DNA of 64,000 nucleotides, from NCBI RefSeq assembly GCF_033568475.1, contig NC_133120.1, positions 92,894,151-92,958,150 of the forward strand, given 5' to 3'. The notes beneath the pieces were generated by a model, which had not been told where the DNA came from, made no database searches, and saw only the letters and a list, made by a program, of their open reading frames with translations. Positions 36,007 through 49,054 of this stretch are shown here, piece after piece (the stretch's first letter is position 1; each line of letters begins with the position of its first letter). The stretch is from Henckelia pumila. Taxonomy: Eukaryota > Streptophyta > Magnoliopsida > Lamiales > Gesneriaceae. A program made the translations under genes and the position numbers.

Positions 36007-38328
36007 ACACCCCCATATTTAACTCTTGCTCGCCCTCGAGCAAGACATGCAAAAACAAAATGCAAACAAAAACATAAGTAAGGACGATTCATAAATGTGC
36101 AAAGCCTCTGAGAAGTTTAATCACAAAACAAAAAACACAGACATGCTCTCAAATTTTCATAATACACATTCGGTTTAACGTGAACGTGTGTGTGTGAAAT
36201 GTCATTCCAGTTTCATGCAACTTAGACCGAATTCGTCTCAAATCTGCTTAGCGACCTGTGACAAATTAGTGCAAGTTTCACTTTTTAAGTGCACATTCCT
36301 TCCAACGACCTCTAGACAAACCCACCTCCCTTGAGATAATAAATTACACACCTCCGGATTTTGCACCCGGTATTGCTTTAGCCCCAATAATTACCCGCTG
36401 ACTTAGCTATAACTGGCTAGGATACGAAAAATCATTCTATTTTTTCTTTCTAATCCCCTCGTCTATAGCCCGGATGGAGCATCAATCCCATTTAATCCGC
36501 ATACTTAGCCTTAAATTTAATGTTTTTTTTAGGATTTTAATCATTTCAAGGCCCGGATGGAATTGAATAATTTTTTTCCCTCTAGGTGCGCCCAAGATCA
36601 TAAGTGTCTTACTAGAGCCTCATCAAAATTCATAAAACACAATCAAGATCCACAAATCACCTATTGCCGTGCAATGGTCAAACAGATAGAAACTTCATCA
36701 AATCTTTCGCTACAATTCACTGGTCTAACATTAGTGCTTAAAAATATTCACGGTTCAACCTACAGTTTCTCATGTCCAGTCAAGAGCAAATTTTTTTCAA
36801 AAATCCATTTTTTTCAAATAAACTTCATCATCATTGGCTATTATGATTCATCCTACTCATAACAATGCAAACACCAACAAAAATAAACTGTATGCAAAGA
36901 AATACGAAACACGACAGATGCAACACAAACACATAGACAATGCAATACTAGTCTACCCTCTCATACTTATCCAAAGCATTGTCCTCAATGCTTCAGAACA
37001 ATGAACAAAATGCATAAAAAACCCACAAATGCAAAGACAAACAAAAACACAATGAGAACAAAAATAACACTCCCCTGGTTTTCGATGCATCATCTTCCTT
37101 CTTGATAGTATCAGCTGGGACAAAAGCAACAAACTGTGTATATCGGCAGGCACGACCAACTGGCATGGGAAAGAAACAAAAATAAAAAAAAAACAAAAAA
37201 AAACCAAAAATAAAATAAAAAGCAAAAAGAAAGAACACTGGGTTGCCTCCCAGTCAGCGCTAAATTTATAGTCTAATGCCCGACTATGCAGAAGCAACCA
37301 TCAAAGAGCGGCTGCCGCCCATAGTAAGAATCATACAACTCTACGTATGGGTCTTGATTTCCTTCGCCCTCAAGCTTGGCGTGATATATACTTTGTAAGC
37401 TCGTCGGTCCAACAACACTTGTTCTGAAATTTTTCTTTTGGAAGGAGACTTTGAATCTAGGCTGAAGGTCATAGAGGATGGAATACTGTGGGATTGGCGT
37501 CAATGACAAGAAAGTATCTTCTAACGGTGTACATGGAACGACCACTGACGAGGTAAAATCTCTCTCCTTGAATGGTTCTTCCTCCTCCACTATCATGTTT
37601 GGCTCATCCTCACAAGAAGATTCCTCAAAAATGATTTCTTCATGCTCTGGCTCAGTTACTTCACTCAATTGGCAGATATCCAAAATTGGTTCTCTAATAA
37701 GCGCAATCTGTTCATCCAAAATACTTATGCGGCTTTCTAAAAATTAATTTGTCTCTGTCTGTTGCCGCAAAAAATTCTCCAACTGAGCCACATAATCTTC
37801 GGAACGCCCTATACACTCTTCTTGATGCTCTGGTGGTTGGTTCGCAAAATTTTTAGAGTTGATATCTGGAGGATATTGGTGACTCCAACCCTGCAGTGAA
37901 GGATCACAATGCCAATGGTAGTCAAAATCTGTCATATCGTTCAACAAGTGCATCGCACTGTCTTCATCTCTTCTAAACAATTGACTGCCAGTGGCCAGAG
38001 CTCCAGAATCTACCCAACTTCTTGTAATCTCATCCAAACCACCATAAAAAATTTTAGTGAGGGTGTAAGTCGAAAACTGATGGCATTGAAATCTGTTCGC
38101 CAAATCATTGAATCTCCCCCAAGCAGCATAGAAAGGCTCCAAGTATTGTTGGCCAAATCTTGTGAACACCTGTCGATGGTCCATCTCCAAGTACCTCACA
38201 AGCAAAAGAGAATAAAATTAAAATTAAAATAAATAATTAGACAAATGCAAAAAAAAAAAAATCTAGTCTCAAGCAAATAATCTATCCTAATATTAACTAA
38301 ACAGTCCCCGGCAACGGCGCCAAAAACT

Positions 38329-39699
38329 TGACCGGCTAAATCGGTGTGATATAAATCTACTGGCAAGCGTACCAGGTCAAGTAATAGTAAAGTGGACAGA
38401 GAGTCCAAGTATCGATCCCACAGGGACTGCAGTCAATTCTCAAGAATTAATTATTTTACTTAATCTAGACAAAATAATAGAAGGATTTTGAATTAAATAA
38501 AATAAGAATATAAAATAAAAACTGCTTAAGAAATACGAATAAAAATAACTAAAGATAAAAATAATTAAAATAAATACAACCAAGACACACGTAGGTACCG
38601 AACAAATCTTGTAACATGTAGTCGATTCAGGACTCAGATTTAATCTTAATTCACGGGAATTCTCCTAATTTTTTCAAAGGACTATTTCTAGAACAATCAA
38701 ACCTATTCAAATATTGATGAACTAATCTTTCGTAATTCTAATCAAATTTGAATGCATTAAATATTTGTGAAAATTCAGTTTACACCCAAACCGCACACTG
38801 AAACCGAATTCTATTTCTAGTCGATTTTACAATATGTTAATTATCATAGTGATCAAAATCAATACCTCCTCTGTCGACTTGGAATCGATTAACATGCAAA
38901 CAAACAGTTGATCAGACTATTCACAAGATAAATATAAATCTAACAATCAATAAAATAAAATCAACTCTGAAAAATCCCAAACAAACATCCAAGTTTTCTA
39001 CATGAATTTGTTCGGCCCAATCACGCCGTCTTGGTTGAAAATAAATTACTCAATAATTAAAAATAATAATTCAAAAATAAAAATAAAAAGAAGAAAAGAA
39101 AGAAGAAATCTTCTCTCCCAAGCCTTGTAGCCGCCTCCTCTGTGTTGTGCGCGTTCTGGAACTTCGGAACCCACAAAAATATGTTATATCTTGTATATAT
39201 ATGGTCCGGAACGCCTACCAGTTAATTTCCTTCACAAAATAGGACTTTTCGGAGCACATATGACCCCCGAACACGCGCGCGCGCTTGGCATAGGCCTCGC
39301 ACGTGCGCAGCACATAAAAACAGAAGGCTGGACACGAAACTCGCGCGCGCGAGAATTGCAGTACAAAAATTTTGCACCGAGCGACGATTTTCAAAAATTC
39401 ATATCTCAAGATCTAGTCGTCGGATTGAGCTGAAATTTGGACAAAAGCTTTCAAACATCTTGAAATTTAATCTGAATGGTAGAGATCGGATTTGAAGCTA
39501 TCTAAAATTAAATTTGATTTTTTTGAATAAAGCTGGTCCGTAATTCACTCTTCAAAAAACTATTTTCCTACAAAATCAACCCAAGGAGTGAAATACACAC
39601 ACATGCACTAAAACACATAAAAACAATAAAAATAATATGAATGCACACAAAATAGACATAAAAATAACATGAAATAATGCATACAAAATGCACTTATCA
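38329..39699 (-). repeat. LTR copy 3 of the tandem array
   Basis: 1,371 bp. This is the outermost LTR (5' side on the minus strand) and abuts the protease region of the Tat element on the right. Confidence 0.85.
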
Positions 39700-42600
39700 G
39701 TCATAATCGCAAATTATGATGTGGCGAGGATATTTGTTGACAGTGGGAGTTCAATGAATGTGTTGTTCAAGGTGGATCAAATGAAAATGGAAGGATTTGA
39801 ATTGGAGCCCATCTCAACACCTTTGTATGGATTCACGGGCCATGCTATTCGACCGTTGGGCCAGATTTTCTTCCCAGTATCCATGGGAAATGACCCTCGA
39901 CGGGTCACCAAGATGGTGAGCTTCACGGTAGTGGATGCTCCTTCCTCATATAATGGGATTTTGGGTCGACCAGCTATGAAAGATTTTAGAAATGTGGCTT
40001 CTACATATCATCAAAAGCTTAAGTTTCCCGTAGGAAGAGAGGTTGAGATGTTGCGTGGGGATCAGAAAGTGACACGCCGATGTTATGATGGAGTGGTGCG
40101 CGAAGAAGGAAAAAAGACACGGGTGGAAGTCAGCATGATACGGAGGGGTGGGGCTATGTTAACAGTGGCTAGGAGAGAGGTTCAAACCCTGGAAGAGGAG
40201 GAACCTGAAGTAGTGGAACTGGGGGTTAGCGGAGAGAAGCTTAAGATTGCTGCTGATTTGGAAACAGAGGCCAAGGAAAAACTCATTATTTGCTTGAAGG
40301 CTAACCTTGATGTATTCGCTTGGTCGGTTCAAGAGCTTAGAGGTATAAAACCAGCGGTTATGGAGCATAAGTTAAATCTCTTATCCGGAGTTCGACCCGT
40401 AAAGCAAAAGAAGAGGAATTTCGGACCCGACAAGGATAAAGTTATAAAGGAGGAAATAGGAGAATTGCTTAGGCATGGGCACATTCGAGAGGTGAAATTT
40501 CCTACTTGGCTATCGAATGTTGTTTTAGTGCCCAAGAGCTCGGGTAGATAGAGGATGTGTGTAGATTTTAGGGACCTCAATAAGGCATGTCCAAAATATT
40601 GTTATTCGTTGCCTTGAATAGATCAATTGGTGGATTCTACGGCCGGTCATCAATACTTATGCCTAATGGATGCTTACCAAGGGTACCATCAAATCCCTTT
40701 AGCTATGGAAGATCAAGATAAGGTAAGCTTTATCACTTCTAAGGGAACTTTTTGCTTTGTGGTCATGCCCTTTGGGCTTAAAAATACCGGGGCTACGTAC
40801 CAGCGTTTGATGGACAAAGTTTTTTCCAAGAAAATAGGGATAAATGTGGAGGTGTATGTGGATGATATCATGGTAAAATCAAAAGATGCAATTGGCCTCG
40901 TCGATGACATGGTGGAAACATTTTCCACCTTACGGTCTTATGGATTGAAGTTGAACCCTCAAAAGTGTATGTTTGGAGTTAAGAGTGGAAAATTCTTGGT
41001 ATACATGGTAACTGAGCGTGGGATTGAGGCTAATCCAGAGAAGGTTCAAGCTATACAAAATATGACGTCTCCTCGGGGCCCGAAGGAGGTCCAACAATTG
41101 ACCGGGAGAATCACGGCCTTGGCGCGATTCATTTCTCGGTCAGCTCATCGTAGCCTGCCATTCTTCCGCACTTTACGGAAAGCCAAGAAGTTTGAATGGG
41201 GTGAGGATTGTGAGAAAGCTTTTGGAGAATTGAAGAAATATTTGGCTGAGTTACCTGTGTTGGCTAAACCGGTGGCTGGAGAAGGGTTATGGGTGTATCT
41301 ATCAGCTTCGGAGGCAGCCGTGAGTTCAGTTCTTGTCAAAAAAGAAGGTTCAACACAAAAGCCTGTTTATTATGTGTCGCATGCACTTAAAGGGGCTGAG
41401 TTGAGGTATTCGGGGTTGGAGAAGTTGGTGTTGGCATTGGTGATGACGGAAAGACGTTTGAGGCCATATTTCCTATCTCATCCTATTGTGGTGCTTACAA
41501 ACAGCCCTCTAGGAAGGATTTTAACTCACCCAGACGTGTCAGGACGGTTGGTGAAATGGGTTACTGAGTTGGGAGAGTATGATATACAATATGAGCCAAG
41601 AACTGCTATTAAGGCGCAGGCTTTGGCTGACTTCTTAACCGAAACCGTTCATTTGGAAAATGAGGATCCGTGGAAGGTATTTGTTGATGGTTCATCGTCT
41701 ATATAAGGAAGTGGAGTAGGGGTGGTGCTGATCTCTCCTACTGGTGAAGAGGTGAAATTGGCAGTGAAATTAGATTTCAAGGCATCTAACAATGAAGCTG
41801 AATACGAAGCCGTTTTAGCTGGACTTCGAGCGGCTAGGAACATGGGAGCTGTACGAATACATGTCTTTTTAGATTCACAATTGGTGGCACAACAAATGAA
41901 AGGGACATATGATGTGAAAAATGAAAAGCTTATTGAGTATGCTCGAGAGGTGGATAAGGCAAAAGAAAAATTTGCAGAGGTGGTCTTCGAACAAATACCT
42001 AGAAGGGAAAATGAGAGAGCAAACACTTTGGAAAAGATGGCTGGTTCTATGGGGAGTTGGAAAACTAGAGATGTAGTATTTCAGGTGGAGCTCGCACCTC
42101 ATATGAGCTCGGTTATACCTGAACTCCCGGAGGAGGATTGGAGGGTCGTTATAATTAATTATTTGAAGGAAGGAAAGCTGCCCGAGGACCCTAGGGAAGC
42201 TCGGAGGTTGAAATTAAAGAGTTCAAGATATGTATTGATTGAGGAAGTGTTATATAGGAGGTCATTTGCGGGCCTCTCCTTCGGTGTTTAAGTTATCAAG
42301 AGGCTGATTATGTGCTTAGAGAAGTACATGAAGGGTGTTGCGGGAATCACTTGGGAGCTCATGCTTTGGCAAGAAAGGTCTTGTTGGGGGGATATTGTTG
42401 GCCTAACGTTTTGGGAAGTGCCCAAGAGTTGGTCACATCATGTGATAGTTGCCAACGACATGCTCGATTGCAACATCGACCCGCGGAGCTGATGAAAGCT
42501 ATTGTCTCTTCTTGCCCCTTTGATCAATGGGGTATGGATATCATGGGTCCTTTTCCCATAGCTCCTGCTCAAAAGAAGTTTTTATTGGTGACGGTTGATT

Positions 42601-43358
42601 ATTTCTCGAAGTGGGTGGAATTTGAGCCTTTGGCTAGGATCACGGAAGGAGATGTGTTGAAATTTTTGTGGAAGAATATAGTGTGTCGGTATGGGGTGCC
42701 TAGGAGACTGATATCCGATAATGGTAGACAGTTTCAAGGAGCTAAGATTCAAGCATGGTGCAAGGAGATGAAAATTCAGCAAGCTTTCACATCTGTGGCT
42801 TACCCTCAAAGTAATGGGCAAGTGGAAGTGACAAATAGATCATTGGTGCAAGGCTTAAAGACTAGACTTGGGAAAGCAAAAGGAAATCGGGTGGATGAGT
42901 TGCCAAGTGTCTTGTGGGCGTATCGAACTACACCTAGAGAAGGAACGAAGGAAACTCCCTTCAGCTTGGTTTATGGTAATGAGGCGGTGTTGCCAGTGGA
43001 AGTCGGGATGGAATCAGCTAGGGTCATGTTTTATGATGAAGATAATGGAGAAAGAAGATTTACTGATCTGGATTTGGTGGAAGAAAAAAGGGAGGCTGCA
43101 ACAATTCGGTTGGAAGCTTACAAATTTCGTGTGACTCAAGCTTATAACCGTCGAGTTGTCCAGAGAAGCTTTCAAGTGGGTGATTTGGTCTTAAAGAAGG
43201 TGCAAGAGGAGCAAAGAGGGAAATTGGACCCGAAGTGGGATGGTCCTTTTAAAGTCATTGAGAAGCTTAGCTCGGGAGCCTACTACTTGGAGGATACACG
43301 TGGCAAAGCTTTGAAGAGGCCCTGGAATGCTTATCATCTTAGGAAATATTATCCTTAG
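39700..43358 (+). mobile_element. pol region of the Tat element: PR, RT, RNase H, aRH, integrase (fossil, parts)
   Basis: Domains in order: an aspartic protease (ARIFVDSGSSMNVLF) near 39.7-40.1 kb; a reverse transcriptase with the catalytic-type motif YVDDIMV and PFGLKNTGATYQRLMD at about 40.4-41.1 kb; a gypsy RNase H to about 41.6 kb; a second archaeal-type RNase H (VFVDGSSS, ASNNEAEYEAVLAGL) at about 41.65-42.1 kb; and an integrase (WGMDIMGPFP, DNGRQFQG, AYPQSNGQVEVTNR) at about 42.3-43.36 kb. The two-RNase H layout is diagnostic for Tat. The region carries several interruptions and is a fossil. Confidence 0.9.
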
Positions 43359-43527
43359 CTTACTTACTGATGTATCTCGTTTTGAATTATCGTTTTTGTA
43401 AGAATTTCAAGTTCAATGAAATCAATTTCTTGTTTTGAAGTAATATGTGGTTCTGTTGTAAAAATGAATGGTGCTTTGCATGGGTTCCTAAATTATGTGA
43501 ACTCTAAGCATATGTGGCCCGGGGCAT

Positions 43528-44458
43528 GAAATCGTATTTTTCCTACTATGGTCATAACCTAGTAGAGGAGTTTGAGGGGTTGAAGGTTGAAAAACATATT
43601 TTTCCTAGGTCATAACCTAGTAGAGGAGTTTGAGGGTTGGAGTTGAAAATCGTATTTTTCCTACTAAGGTCATAACCTAGTAGAGGAGTTTGAGGGGTGG
43701 AGTTGAAAATCGTACTTTTCCTACTAAGGTCATAACCTAGTAGAGGAGTTTGAGGGGTTGGAGGTTGAAAATCGTATTTTTCCTACTAAGGTCATAACCT
43801 AGTAGAGGAGTTTGAGGGGTTGGAGGTTGAAAATTGTACTTTTCCTACTAAGGTCATAACCTAGTAGAGGAGTTTGAGGGGTTGGAGGCTGAAAAACATA
43901 TTTTTCCTACTAAGGTCATAACCTAGTAGAGGAGTTTGAGGGGTGGAGTTGAAAATCGTACTTTTCCTACTAAGGTCATAACCTAGTAGAGGAGTTTGAG
44001 GGGTGGAGTTGAAAATCGTACTTTTCCTACTAAGGTCATAACCTAGTAGAGGAGTTTGAGGGGTTGGAGGTTGAAAATCGTATTTTTCCTACTAAGGTCA
44101 TAATCTAGTAGAGGAGTTTGAGGGGTTGGAGGTTGAAAATCGTACTTTTCCTACTAAGGTCATAACCTAGTAGAGGAGTTTGAGGGGTGGAGTTGAAAAT
44201 CGTATTTTTCCTACTAAGGTCATAACCTAGTAGAGGAGTTTGAGGGGTTGGAGGTTGAAAAACATATTTTTCCTACTAAGGTCATAACCTAGTAGAGGAG
44301 TTTGAGGGGTTGGAGGTTGAAAATCGTACTTTTCCTACTAAGGTCATAACCTATCATAACCTAGTAGAGGAGTTTGAGGGGTTGGAGGTTGAAAAACATA
44401 TTTTTCCTATTATGGTCATAACCTAGTAGAGGAGTTTGAGGGGTTGGAGGTTGAAAAT
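43528..44458 (+). repeat. Tandem repeat of about 60 bp, about 15 copies, in the Tat element 3' region
   Basis: The motif cataacctagtagaggagtt recurs about every 58-63 bp between 43551 and 44440. It alternates with gaaaatcgtatttttcctac or gaaaaacatatttttcc variants. Two sub-variants (ggggttggaggttg and ggggtggagttg) are interspersed. Tandem repeats in this position are common in Tat/Ogre-type elements. Confidence 0.9.
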
Positions 44459-44728
44459 TAATGTTGGAATATGTGGTGCGCCATGTGAAAGTTAACAATT
44501 GCAAATGGAGAAAAATTATACATACAAGAAAAGCAAGAAGAGGAATTTCATATGTCCATGAAGATTGCAACGCAAAATAAGGAAGCATAAAAGTCATACA
44601 TGTCATACTTGCATGTCAAAAGTAAAGACGGAGGAAGATAAAACAATATTCATTATGACAAAATAAGCACCTAAAGGCGCGTATCGTCCATGATGATGAT
44701 GACAAAACATAAATAAATCAATATGAGC

Positions 44729-46828
44729 CTAGATATCCGATGGAAGGCTCGCCAAAAGGTCTCTAAGGCTGATGAAATCAGTAAAGGCGCCTGGAGGAGG
44801 GTATCCGTTGTCCTTGAATTGCTTCACGGCACCCGTGAAGCCCACGTCCAAGTACCGAAATGCCTTGGGACCGCAAATCTCTTTGAACTCCTCGGATTTG
44901 AGGAACTCTTCCTTGAAAGATGATCTCTCTCGAGCTAGTTCTTCTTGGTGTTCCTGTTGTGCCTTAGCCTTGGAAAACTCCATCCCCTCCTTCAAATTCT
45001 GGATCTCCATCTCATGAGCTCTCTTTAGCTGCTGGAGCTCCTCCTCCTTCTTCATCAGTAGCTCGTCAGATTGAGCCTTCAACTCTTGCAGCTCATGGTT
45101 GCGTGCTCTTTGTGACTCCTCAATCTTGGCCGTAAACCCGTCAATGATGGACTTGTTCTTCGAGTTTTCGAGAATGATTTTCTTGAAGGATTTGATGCGT
45201 GCAACCAACTCTCCTAAACACATGGCACCCTGAAATAAAAGATCAAATGTGAACAGTGTGAGAATGAAGTATAGCACATAATTATAAATAAGGAACTTTA
45301 AAAAAAAAGGGGGGGATAAAGAGAGCTTACATCTATGATGCTACTGCAAGTGCAATCGACGACGTCAAAGTACTCGAGAGAGCTCAGAAACGCGGCATCA
45401 GCAGTGGATGGAAGATTGTATAGGAGCCCATGCGCAATGTGATTGGGACCACGTCCCACGATGGTCGACTCTGGGGTGTATGAGGGGTATATGCTCGGAC
45501 CCATGTGAGGGATGCCTGGATGGCTAGACTCTGTTTCCTCTGAAGAGGAGAGGGAGGCAATCGAAGTCATAGAGAGCTTCCGTTTTCCTTTGGATTTTAC
45601 TGAAGGGCTTGGACTTTCAGGAATCTTCTCCTTGCCACGGGCGCGAGAAGTCTTGACTTTTGGAGGGGTAAGAGAGTTGGACTTCTTGGAGGTTTTCTTA
45701 GGCGGAGCTTGTTTCTTTTTGGTAAGGGATGAGGGACCTTCATCTTTCTTGACAATGGCGGGGGCCTTCGCCTGTTTTTTTTTGGGTGGCTCAGCTGGAG
45801 AACCACCAGCTTTCTCCTTCTTCTCAAGCTCACGAAGGAATATGGCATTCATGACTCTAGCCCCTGCAAAGATAAGAGCATGAGAATATTAGAAGATGTT
45901 GAAGATTTTTCATCATAAAGTTTATAAGGTAAAAGTAACTACCGGCATCACCCTCCAACTCGACACCTGCGGGGCTAAGATTAGCGTGGCATAAGAGATC
46001 TTCGGATAAAAGGTGAGGAATGCTAAAGCACCTATCTCCCAGTTTCTCTCGCATGCGGAGATATTCTTTGTTTTTCTTGAGGTTTTCGGGAGGGTCGGGC
46101 TTAGTGAAGGTGGGATACCACTCAGTGGTGCACTGCCACTCTACAGGAGGTTTGATGAAAAAGAAACATCTTTTCCAACTTTTCACATGACTAGGAGCAC
46201 CGCCGAAAAGTTTGGGATTGGAACGAGAAGTCACATAAATAGACCCCTCTTTCGATTGACCCACGACTAAGAAGTAGGAAAAAATGGTGCAATTCACCGG
46301 AAGACCCAAAGAGTGGAATAATACTGAAAAACTGCAAATGGTACGGAATGCATTGGGTGACAACTGACCGATGTGCACTTGGTAGTAACTACTGAGATCC
46401 TTGAAGAAATCTGGCATCGGGAACCTAAGACCCGCCTCTAGCTGCTGCTGGAAGAATGTGTAATACCCGGGGGGAGCTAGATAAGGGCGATCTTTCGAGG
46501 ATGGGATTATGATATGGTGGGAGGCAGGAATGTGTCCTAAAGCCCTAAGGATGGGCTCAGAAGTATGCTGGAGGGCGGAGGTCAAGTGCCCAAACCAAAG
46601 GGTATCGGCGTTGGAAAAGTTTGCTTGTCGCTGGACATGACTTTCTTTCCCAGGACGACTATGACCTATGTTTTCCTCAACTTTCTCGGGCTCAGAGGAC
46701 TCACTACTCTCCTCAAAATCACTAGATTCGTCGGAATCACGTGAAGAATTGGAAGATTCGGAGGAAGACATCAACCTAAGATGATTTTTAAGGGGAATAT
46801 AGGGAACACAAGTAAAGTCAAATTTCAA
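44729..46828 (-). mobile_element. Antisense coding region of the Tat element (gypsy-associated PF04195-like, fossil part)
   Basis: Three adjacent open stretches lie on the strand opposite to gag-pol. The first (46.8-45.9 kb) has a Ser/Glu-rich start (SSSESSNSSRDSDESSDFEE), then a region resembling the plant domain named putative gypsy type transposon (PF04195): YYQVHIGQLSPNAFRTICSF, NPKLFGG, SWKRCFFFI. The second (45.85-45.3 kb) is Lys/Pro/Ser-rich. The third (45.28-44.73 kb) is a predicted coiled coil (EELQQLKRAHEMEIQNLKEG). The two short gaps between them are bordered by GT and AG, consistent with small introns. Extra, sometimes antisense, ORFs are known from Tat-lineage elements. Function unknown. 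Confidence 0.65.
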
Positions 46829-46965
46829 AGGGGAAGAAAGTACTTACCGAATAATTTGAAAAATTGACGGAAACAAAAAACTAAGGAATGAGCGAAGAAA
46901 CCAAGTAAGTTGAGATGAGAGCTATCCAACACGAACAAGTTGAGCTGAGCAATTCGTCAAACACG

Positions 46966-47174
46966 TGAAGGGCGAGCTTGGGCGAGGGCTTGGGCGAGCC
47001 CAGGCGAGGGCGAGCTTGGGCGAAGGTTTGGGCGAGCCTGGGCGAAGGCCTGGGCAAGGGTTTGGGTGAGCCTGGGCTTGGGCAAGCTTAGGGCAAGCCT
47101 GGGCGAGGGCGAGCTTGGGCGAAGGCCTGGGCGAGGGCTTGGGCGAGCCTGGGCGAGGGCGAGCTTGAGGCGAG
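46966..47174. repeat. GC-rich minisatellite (gggcgagcctgggcgagggc), left part
   Basis: Imperfect repeats of a roughly 20-30 bp GC-rich unit lie in the 3' part of the Tat element. The array resumes at 56777 on the other side of the copia insertion, so it was one array split by that insertion. Confidence 0.85.
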
Positions 47175-49040
47175 TGTTGAAAAACTGGCGAGTTCCCAGA
47201 CCAATTACGATTAATACCCGGTGCAGCGGAAGTTTAAAATTTTTTTCATGGAACGTTTCCATGGTTTGGGTATCAACCGTTCATCCATTGAATTACGTGT
47301 GTGTGTAAAATTTAAATAACAATTAAATAAATTTTACCTCAAATCTCGCAACGAGATTAATGGACACCAACAGAACAATTTTGCTCTTGTTGTCTCTCCC
47401 TGGAACCGATGAACTCCTTCAATCAGGTCCACGAACAGAGGTTTAATCCCTCTGATAGATTGCACTAGAAAATCTATCAGAAGTTTTCTGCGAATAGAAT
47501 ACACGAATTTGATTCGTTATTCCTTACTGCGATTCAAAATCACAGACCGGAATTTTCTCGGGCAGAGGGGGAGGGTTCGGCCGATTTGTTGAGAGAGAGG
47601 CTAGGGTTCGATTTTTGCTCTGTCTCAAAAATTATGACCTGTTGTGTGTAATTTCTGTACTGAAATAACTTATTTATAATGCAGGCCACTAACACCTTAG
47701 GGCCCATTAGTCATAAGCTGGGGCCCGACAAGCAAAGCCCGCTCGTTCAGAAATTAATATAAAATTCATCGTGACTCCGATTGATGAAACGATTTCACCA
47801 ATGTGCACAGAAACCATTTCTGCACGTTTTAAAGTCAAAATAAATTTTCCTGAATCCGAATTCAGTGGTTTCCAAAAATGTCCATCCCTATGTCATTTTA
47901 GGAAATCCTACTCCCTTACTCTTATTTAAGAAGTCCAACTCCTTAGTTCATTAAATTTAACTCTTTAAATTTAACTATCTCAACGGGGATTAAAACTCCA
48001 TTACACTGTGTGACCCTCAATGGTTCAGGGATACAGCTAGCCGTGGGCTCACAACTCCTTGTGACTCGGAACAACACTTTCCGACTTGCCCAACGAATCA
48101 TGGTAAAGCGCCTAGCAACATCGCCCCATGATTCCCTAGGTATCACTGATAGTGCCTACAAGAACCAGTAGATTTTGGTTAGCGTACAGTACGGTCCCTT
48201 CATCCAAATATCCCGATCGAATCAACAACCATTGGTATATCGAGAGTCGCTCAAGATTCGATAACTATGCAATACATCTTGAAGATCAAATTAGTGACAT
48301 CGCATGTGCTACTAAGAAACCATTTCTTAAATCACATCAAGTACTCTGGCCAGAGATTTGTCACACTAATATCTCCTCAGATCGCATAGGATATCCACAC
48401 TCGCAAGTATGTGGTGAATCCTTGACAACAATGCATTGACTCCTATATGTGTCGTAACTGTACCCAATCTCGACACCTGATGACCCCCTCAGAGTCGGTA
48501 AACGAGTCAAAGCACAGTACTAGCATATAGAGTCTCCATGATGTTTCAAGTCGTAAGGACTAATGGTGTACAACCAAAACCGCGGACTTTATCCACTCGA
48601 TAAGTGATAACCACTTGGAAAGTCCGGATAGGGTAGTTCGACTATTCATCCTATGAATATCCATTTGCATGCTTCGAACATCTCCATGTTCCCTACCAAT
48701 GAAACGTGGTACTCCGCATCGCAAATGCTAGTCTCAAACTCGAGCGATCCTTATCCTTATTATCGGACGGCTCAATCGACTAGGAACGGTTTTAGAATAT
48801 ACAGTGACTATAAGATGTATTTCATGATAGACATCTCCATGTTCTACCACATCTTACATACACTATAGTATATTCAAGGTCTTTATCAAAACAACAATAG
48901 TATATCACAATATAACAATATGAAGTAATATAAAGTCATTGCCATAAAAGTGTAAATAATATTAAACAAAAGATTGTTTATACAAAGAGTCAACAAAGCC
49001 CATAGCCACACAGTTGGCTCACTGGGCACCCACTCTTACA
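47175..49040 (-). repeat. Left (3') LTR of the copia element
   Basis: 1,866 bp, virtually identical to the right copy. Small open frames inside it recur at the same offset in the other LTR and are not genes. Confidence 0.93.
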
Positions 49041-49054
49041 ATCTCCCACTTGCC

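Larger units (their letters stand above)
30281..39699 (-). mobile_element. Tandem array of a gag-only LTR retroelement with three LTRs (fossil), nested in the Tat element
   Basis: The array has a 3,681-bp period: the same sequence recurs at 30281, 33962 and 37643. Read on the minus strand, each unit is an LTR of about 1.36 kb (tgataagtgc...ttagccggtca), then a primer-binding site (ttggcgccgttgccgggga), then an internal region of about 2.3 kb with one gag-like frame and no pol, then a polypurine tract (taagtatgggggtg). Three LTRs and two full internal regions are present, with a partial internal region at the left. The primer site, PPT and LTR start resemble Tat/Athila-type gypsy elements. The lack of pol marks it as non-autonomous, like the TR-GAG class. 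Copies agree within about 1-3%. The array is broken and incomplete at one end. Confidence 0.85.

Noticed and set aside
43528-44458. Regular direct repeats that might suggest a CRISPR array
   Set aside because: The units are contiguous and variable with no unique spacers, and they lie inside a plant retrotransposon.
48152-48868. Small plus-strand ORFs of 95 and 71 codons, also present at 55888-56604
   Set aside because: They occur at identical offsets in both copia LTRs and are chance frames of a repeat.
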